Assembly: GCF_003589595.1 (NCBI RefSeq)
Contig: NW_020653713.1
Span: forward strand, 462,971 to 526,970
Length of the DNA stretch: 64,000 nt
DNA from: Hyposmocoma kahamanoa
Lineage: Eukaryota > Arthropoda > Insecta > Lepidoptera > Cosmopterigidae
Direction of reading: 5' to 3'
Below the pieces are notes generated by a model. That model worked only from the letters and a program-made list of their open reading frames with translations. It made no database searches and was not told where the DNA came from. This document shows positions 56,834 through 64,000 of this stretch, piece after piece (position 1 is the stretch's first letter; every line of letters starts with the position of its first letter). A program made the position numbers and the translations under genes.

Positions 56834-59800
56834 AATCTGCATATTTACAACGCTGCTTTAAATTTATTATACAATATTAATGGTGCACAATGCTTGGCGC
56901 CGATTATAGACGGACATTATATTACTTGTATTATTATTTTAATATCACCCTTTCCAGGGTTCAGTATACCTTTTTTTATCGTAGCTCTCGCTTCCCCTTC
57001 GAGACGTGCCAATGTTCCCCCTCAACTGAATTTCCCAAGAAGGTATGACATTTCCCCGTCCGTTAAACAGGATTAAAGAAAGGTCAGCATTCCGGTAAAT
57101 GCCAGTGGCTTCTCTATTATAAACAAACCCTCTTTTTCCCAGGCAGGTGTTAGTTCACCTGCATTTGCACCTTACGTTACCCACGCACGTCCTACCTACA
57201 GATGACAGGAGGGCGAGAACCGCAGGGGAACCATATTTAATTTAGAACTACTTTAAAAAGTTTTACTTCATAATTGGATTGTATAGTCAACTAGAAATTA
57301 TGTACAAAATGTTTCTTACTTTTTACTGTCAACTCAAATATATCAGCATCAACTAGTATGTTCTTTTCATCAACACGGAGTCGATCATGGGTCTCCCCAA
57401 TTTTGCTTAACTAACTGTTGAAATGTGGTTGAAATCGTATATATACATAGTTAGTCTGTATAGCCAATCATCAGTGGTGCCCACTCGAAACGTTAGGGAT
57501 TTGACAGGACAATAACTACACGTTTACCATTGATAGGTTAAAAATCACGAAGCAACCTCTTGTTCACAGCTGGTTCATTCTAAATTGTTCTTAAATACTT
57601 TCGTAAGTCTAAATAATATATTACTTAGATTGTTCGCATTAGATCTCAGAGTGGTTTGATCACATTTTCCACGCTGTATGCGCGCGCGCCGACGCGTGGC
57701 GGCAGGTCGTCGCCTGTGCCCACCGCGCTCCTCCTAGCACCTTATTGGTCGATTTTTACATGCAATATTTTAAATTTTCGAGCATGTTACACGATGAACA
57801 TATTGATTAGGGAAGATTTATGTACCTGTAATGTTGGCTAAAGATTTTCAACTTATCTAAATATACAAAATAGTAGTTATATTTCAAGTAAGAGTGTTGC
57901 CAATTATATAATACCCGTATATACACATAGATATTTTACCAGAGTGACTTTGAGAGTATCAATAAGTGAATCGTAATTAGTACACACATTTACCCACAGT
58001 AAGTACTTACAACCCCTTTCGATCTTCGGGAAACAAGTCCTGAGCTGGGCGTTTACTCTTATCTTATTGACATACCACTAAAGCCAACAAAGTGTTTTGC
58101 TAACTCTTTTCTGCTGTGGGCACTTTTTTATTTTATTTTTATGTATAGTCGGAGGTACAGGTACGAGCAGACAATCTACTCGATAGCAGGTGGCCTCTGT
58201 CGTCCATGGACATAGTTACGACGCGGTATTCCTTGCCTGGATATAATTATATTCAAAAGTACCAATAATAAACGGGTTTTTAAGAAGAGACTAATGCGGA
58301 TTGGAGGAGGCGAAAGTATCCTTCTGAAAAGGAGAAGTCTCTTCCTACCGAGCGGGAGACAGGCGTGACGTTATCTATGTATGTAGGTATCTACAGCTTT
58401 TTCCGGCTTTGTTTTTGACGGAAACGTCCATGCATGGTCATTTAACATCAGGCGAGATTATTAACTTTAAAATGCTTGCTAAATAGCTCGTGAAAGACAG
58501 TGTAAGATCAACCTAGGTGGCTCTCTTTTTAATTTAAAAACCTGTTAGTCTACAGTCTCACTTAGTGGTAAGTGAACATGGTCGAGGATAGAAGACGCAC
58601 GCGTAGTACACACGTAGAATAGAAGACAAACGTTCATCCGTACTTGCACATGCTCGATGTATGTAATAGATTATTTTAGATGTATACAGATAGTGAATTT
58701 AAGCATAACCCAACTCAGCGCCTTGTAATTGCCACGGCAAAAATTATATCTTTTTTACTCGTGTATTTAGTCTGTAGTACTTGTGTCATATAATGAATTA
58801 AATGTTTATTTAGACTGGATAGATAGATTTTATCTGAACTTCAAAATATTTATGTTTAAATATTCGTTAAATACAAAATACGGTATAGAGTTCCACTCTC
58901 AGCCTTTGTATAAATTATAGACCAACACACCATCTCGAATTGAGAGACTCACAGGTCTTATTGGATTTTGTGGATTTTCCGATATATAGGTCCTTAACTT
59001 GTCTCACATTATCATAAAATTAGTTAAGAGTATGTGAGAGTAATTTCTACATAATTCGAAACTTAGTATCTAAGTTTTCTTTCTTGAATAAACGTATTAG
59101 GTGTATCTTGTGTGTAATTGCTTGTTATCGCTAGGTACGGTGGACCGCAGCAAATATAAAAAAATGTAGTTAAACGTTTGGCTACAGAGCTGTGATAGCG
59201 TACACATGTAATGTAGGTACATTATCATTACCTCACTTTATAGGTGAGTCGTAGTGTAAAATCTTTTTCTCGATACAGAAATTTATTTATAGTAGAACAC
59301 GACTCGCATGTTAAATAGAAAGAGAAAGTATAAAAAAGGCATGGTATAATCCGCTTAGCAACAAACACTTAGTAATTAAGACTGACTGCAAAGATTGCTA
59401 ATTAGAGGGGTGCATACACAATGAGAAGTTATACTCGCAGTTACGAGTATAAATAATCTCTCCATACGAGTTGCTATGGAAACGTGGTAACGAATCGACA
59501 CTTGGATTACGATCCAGGACGAAGTAACGAAAAAATAATGTCTGCTAATTTAAAATCGTCTTGTGTTGTGCGTTGACAGTGTCAATGGCAGGATTTTGAA
59601 CGTTGATAATAGTTAAGTGTGGTTAGCCATCGAATTATCATTCAACTGCCATTGTAATTTTTTGTTACTCACTCTGCTCTTTAATGGCGTTTCAGTGGCA
59701 CGTCGATGGTGTAGTTTACTAATTATTAAATTGCTCATTAAGCGGGATAAAAATTAAGATATTCATAGTAATTTTCATAATAATTTTAGTAAGACAACAT

Positions 59801-60904
59801 TGATCTTTAGTGATTGAATGAATGAATGCCATCACTGCCATTCCACTGGCACTCTATTGAGTCTCAACTGCCATTGCAACTAAATTTTAGCAGAATAACA
59901 AATATTATCATAATTGCAACATAATATCAATAGAGTCTCAACAGAAGTACAAAGCATGCTGAAGTCATATCCACATCCATCGCTGGTTCAACCGTGGCTC
60001 TATACGGCATGTGGAGAGTGCTACTGTTACAAAATTGTACCTAATTCTTAGTTGATGCTGACAATGTTACACTACATTTGCAAGTAGCTGGTTATATACT
60101 CGATGGCAAGTAGTTTAATGTTAATTTATTCAAGTGATTGAAGTCATCGTGTCATCTAACGACGCGTTGACGGCAGTTGCCACAAATGTCGATGCACACG
60201 ATGACAACAAGGTGTTTCGATTCTTTTTTATGGCTAGCTTATTAAATGGCAGTTGTGCTCGTTCGCTGTGGCAGTTTCGAGTTTTATAGAGACGGAGATG
60301 ACATGAACAAATGATTTATTGGATATATGATAAATGGTCTCGGATTAAATTATCATCTTGTCAGGACAATGTAGCTGCGTCACTCAGAGATCAAAATAAT
60401 AGAGACCATAAGTAATTTCCTAAAAGGGATTCAACTGTGTGTTTAGCACTCTATAAAAATGAAAGTTGTTTGTATTTCTATCTAATTATGATTATTTTCT
60501 CTTTAGTGTATCGTATTTCATTTGTCGAACTAAGCTTTTTGTACGTGAAACTCAACAATCGGTAGTAAAAAGAAGTGTATTTAGGTTTTAAATAAGTGTA
60601 CGCGGTAACGAGAGGTTGAAGAGTAACGACCTAGGTTTAATTTTATGAGGCACGAGGTGATCTGACAGCGGAATGAACTAGTGGTCGAAAATTCGGCGCG
60701 GTTGTCGCCCGATGCGGTGACGGGCGAGCGCGCACCGCTCCTACGGTCGCTACGCGGGTCGGAGGCTATGATTACCTCACCTGCTTGGCACTTCGGATGG
60801 TGAAGATGAGGAAATATTTAGATTATTATTTATTCAACATTTGTCATTTTCCTTACTTCATCATTTAAAACTTTCACTGTCATTGGAGGGTAAACCCTGA
60901 CCGA
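56834..60904. other. Intergenic
   Basis: AT-rich with GC-rich islands at 57675-57740 and 60690-60770. No coding gene, RNA gene or repeat family is supported. The preceding stretches 53973-54580 and 54791-56652 are likewise without genes apart from the listed repeats. Confidence 0.45.
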
Positions 60905-61065
60905 TGACTAAGTGACGGGACGGACAAGTCGTGCGCCTGGTGGTAAGCGACAACCCTGTCCACAACAGTTGCAGTGCCACTCAAGGTCTAAGGGGCACTT
61001 ACACTGCGCCTGACACCCCGAGGCATAAGTTGACAAGCCTCATGTGCCTGTAATTTCACTAATTT
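60905..61065 (-). repeat. Dispersed repeat R3, copy 3
   Basis: The reverse complement reads GTGAAATTACAGGCACATGA, GGCTTGTCAACTTATGCCTC, GGCGCAGTGTAAGTGCCCCT and AGGCGCACGACTTGTCCGTC. It matches copies 1 and 2. Confidence 0.7.
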
Positions 61066-63013
61066 TTTAAAGTTGCTTTCGTAGAGGGTTTCATAAAAAC
61101 AACAGTAAAGTTATTATTCATTAACTGAAACACAACAGACGTATATAAATTTTACTTAATGACAATGAAAAATTAACAAATAGTTATACGCCCATATTAT
61201 AGTTATGTGAAGCGTTTCATGTTTGTATTAACCATTAATATCTGCTTCAAAATTTATTTACGTAGCTTCACGTATTTATCGCTGGCAAATAATAAAAAAC
61301 TCGCTCAATTTAGATTCTAGATACGTAAACAAGAAATAGTTAATTAAAAACATTAATAATGGACTGCGCAATCAGTAAAGTAACAGAGCATAGAAAACTA
61401 ACAACAAAATACGTAAAAGACGAACGAGTGCTTCCACCAAAAAATTTAACTTCCAACAACAGCAACTTTAACAACAAAAGAAGTAAATGAATGCGAAAGA
61501 AAGTTATGCGGTACACTTTCCTATGCATTATAGTTTAAATTATGCCTCTCATATTAAAGCTCTTTTGTCGAAAACGCTACCATTGACATTGCGGACAAAT
61601 TTCTATGCGTTTAACTGCCGCTTGATGGCGGCAATTTATTCAGAGCCGTTGGAACATTTGACAGTAAAAAAACAACCATTGCAGCTGAACGGAGAACTTT
61701 TCTATTACAATTCCGGTAGAGGCGAAAATTGTTTACATTTAATGTCTAATGTTGGTAAAAGAGGTTGTCACGTGAAGTAATTTTGCCGACACGAATTTTC
61801 GTGATTTGGTAAGCGGTAGGTTTTTATCCATTTGGGCTTTTTCTCTGTGGTAAAAAGTGTCGTGGAGGTGGATGCCCCGCCCGCGGACCGTGACGGGCTC
61901 CAGGCGAGGATTAACCGGTACTCGACAACGGCGTCGTTTGGACCAATTCAGTGTTTTACAACAAATATCTGTAGTATCGTGTCCGTTCCACGCATCGGCA
62001 TTTACAACATTAATGGTTACGTCCTTAGAGACTTGACGAAAATTAATTGTTAATACACCTTTGAACATACAATTTTTCGTTACGGTTGTAAGTTACATCT
62101 TTACTTAAAAAGGCGATGCGACGGTGTTAGAATCTTATGTACAGATTTTTGTAGTTGAATAAATTTATTTTTGGTCGTGTGTTTTAAAAATGTTGAAGTT
62201 TGGTTTATGTTATATACTTAGTCACTGAAACTAAATCCAAACAGTAATTAAATGATCCAGTTAAGGCTAAAAATATGTAAAATTTAAGTAAAATATAAGC
62301 AATTATGTACCTACTTATGGGCATTTCCCCAAAGCCGCAATTGTCTGTGTCCATGCACTAAACTCCACTTATTTATCAAAACAAAACTATAAAAAAATGA
62401 AAGTATAATATAGGTCGATAGCTAACTGGAGAGCACAAAATCTTCCCAATAAACTTTTCCGACCTAATGGAAAAAATCCGAAAGGTCTAAAACTTGACAA
62501 CGGTGGCGTGTCCCGAATGCAGAATTCAACACAAAGTGCCATTTTTCTCAAAATTGGAACCGTATACCAACATTAGACTTTAGTTCACGTATAATAAGTT
62601 AGATGACAGTACTTTTAATCTGAATTTAATAATAAACTAGACAATAGTTTTATCAAAATACCAAGATTGCTGCGTGTCCCAGGCTTACGCGGGAATTAGG
62701 TGGTAGTTACTATTCACGCTACACATCAGAAGTGAGCCATTTTAGAACTTTCGCAATTTGTTTGTATTATTCGTCCATCACACCCCTGCGGCGGGATGAT
62801 TTGTTACCGATTTTAGGACTTTTTGCGTGTAAATACGTAATTCAGTGGATTAGATCCAAGTTGATTTTTGAATTCGGTGTATTTAAAAAACGAAATTTGA
62901 TGATTGTATGGAATATTTTTTGTACTATGTGTTGTAATTGTAACTAAAATATGATAACTATTTATTGGTATACAAGTATTGTCGTTTACGAGTAATATAA
63001 AAAAATATATATT

Positions 63014-63075
63014 TTCTGAATCCCGTGGCCTTAGATTTGGAAGATTTTATGCCACGGAGTTCAGAAAATCTTCCA
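63014..63075. repeat. Overlapping inverted repeats (two alternative hairpins)
   Basis: TTCTGAATCCCGTGGC (63014-63029) pairs with GCCACGGAGTTCAGAA (63051-63066), 14 of 16 positions. Overlapping it, GGAAGATTTT (63039-63048) pairs perfectly with AAAATCTTCC (63065-63074). The two hairpins cannot fully form at the same time. Confidence 0.7.
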
Positions 63076-63215
63076 CCGAAGTCGGAAAAACCTGCCATTG
63101 AAGCCATGTTTTCTTTGAAAAGCAAGAATTTTATACGTTTTTTCATATAAATGTTTAGTTAATACTATTGATTTTCACAATTTTATATCACTACATAGTA
63201 TGATTCCCACTGAAA

Positions 63216-63371
63216 ATGAATAAGGAAAATCAAAACATAAAACAAAAATCGGAAATGAAGAAGATGAAGGAACGTGCTAGGAAAGCAAAGATAAAAAGCG
63301 ATCCGATTATATATGAAAGGTTTAAAGAAAAAGATAGACAGAGGTATGCGACGAAAAAGCGGAAAGAATAA
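63216..63371 (+). CDS. Short Lys/Glu-rich ORF (51 aa), unidentified
   Basis: MNKENQNIKQKSEMKKMKER, then RARKAKIKSDP and YERFKEKDRQRYATKKRKE. The repeated 'R-K-A-K … YE-FKEKDR-RY' pattern looks like the basic N-terminal segment of some insect transposon-derived proteins. It is too short and AT-rich to be sure; it could be a fragment or a chance frame. Confidence 0.2.
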   Translation: MNKENQNIKQKSEMKKMKERARKAKIKSDPIIYERFKEKDRQRYATKKRKE

Positions 63372-64000
63372 TTTTGAAGCTGCATGAATTACCTCGTCAT
63401 GTATAAAAAGTAATGAAAGATATTAATCGTGCAAGTTTCCAAAAAATTATTTCTTTTGTAGCTACAGATAACGTACTAAAGTTTCTTTTAAAAAGAGGTA
63501 CGGAAATACTTTGTGTGATTGAAAAAAGGCTGAACAGCTAAACTGAAAACTGATTTTAATTCTTAGTCTTAAGATGAAATTTGTTTGCGTTGTTCTGGTC
63601 GATTTATAAATAAATTTTAGTTTTTAAAGCCTGATTTAATTATTATTGAATTGTTTTAATGCCTTTTTCATAATATTTTATTCAAAAATTACGACATTTG
63701 TTAAAAAAATCCTGATATCGGTGGTAGCTGAATTTGGTGGATCAAATATTTTTTTATTTAATCTTTTTTCAAAAAGTATACATTTTACAATAGTCTATCT
63801 CCCGCCAAACTGGAAACAGTTTGTTGGCGAGTACGCTCTTACACAATTAAAGTTATACTTAATGATTAAATACGCACTCACTGGCAGTGAGAAGGTACTT
63901 CTCATGTAGGTCAAACTTACTTATTTAACAAAACAACAATAACAATTACAATAATATATAAGAAATGCAAGTTCTCAAATTCTATCTTTTCTAATATGTC

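Larger units (their letters stand above)
61066..64000. other. Intergenic, right end of window
   Basis: AT-rich. An unrecognised 97-codon frame lies at 61487-61780. A short GC-rich patch lies at 61860-61915. Neither has motifs or splice logic that I can support. Confidence 0.4.

Noticed and set aside
61487..61780. 97-codon open frame
   Set aside because: No recognisable motif, signal or splice logic; AT-rich surroundings. Length is compatible with chance.

Overview
The window is eukaryotic and almost certainly lepidopteran nuclear DNA. It has spliced genes with GT-AG introns and AT-rich intergenic DNA. It is littered with dispersed repeats whose conserved pieces look like ones seen in moth and butterfly genomes: tRNA-headed SINEs, LINE 3' tails ending in AATAAAG, and an element opening AACCGACTTCAAA. 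There is no bacterial, phage or CRISPR signal. A 400-N assembly gap lies at 53573-53972.

Four conserved protein-coding genes can be reconstructed exon by exon. (1) The 5' part of Set2, the H3K36 methyltransferase, lies on the minus strand at 349-3669 and runs out of the left edge. (2) Signal peptidase complex subunit 2 (SPCS2/Spase25) lies on the plus strand at 7097-12658, five exons, 184 aa. (3) Mitochondrial FAD-dependent glycerol-3-phosphate dehydrogenase (Gpo1/GPD2) lies on the plus strand at 17503-26124, twelve exons per transcript, 721 aa. It has two alternative, equal-length copies of the exon carrying the second EF-hand. (4) An Sp1-4-type zinc-finger factor (Drosophila Spps, vertebrate Sp1-4) lies on the plus strand at 33952-48034, 17 exons, 780 aa, with a possible second first exon. 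All splice phases were checked by hand and close to whole codons.

By region: 1-3.7 kb holds Set2 with a LINE-tail repeat at its left. 3.7-7.1 kb is a head-to-head intergenic space filled by two decayed jockey/CR1-like LINE pieces, one split by a (TA)n microsatellite. 7.1-12.7 kb is SPCS2, whose 3.8-kb last intron holds dispersed repeats. 12.7-17.5 kb is intergenic and probably holds the upstream 5' UTR and promoter of Gpo1. 17.5-27.2 kb is Gpo1 with SINEs in its 3' flank. 27.2-33.9 kb is a repeat-rich spacer. 34-48.9 kb is the Sp gene, whose introns carry a Harbinger-like MITE, a foldback element, a GC-rich probable retroelement block and an exon-like membrane-protein ORF. 48.9-64 kb is a gene desert with repeats, a nested 833-bp transposon with 8-bp target duplications, and the gap.

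The four genes do not form a pathway. They are housekeeping functions: chromatin, ER secretion, the glycerophosphate shuttle and transcription. Base composition is uneven. Most Gpo1 exons, the 3' exons of the Sp gene, and their 64-107-bp introns are extremely GC-rich, while Set2 and SPCS2 are AT-rich. The most interesting items are the duplicated Gpo1 EF-hand exon, the transposon with inverted subterminal arrays, the exon-like ORF nested in the Sp gene, and the alternative Sp first exons.
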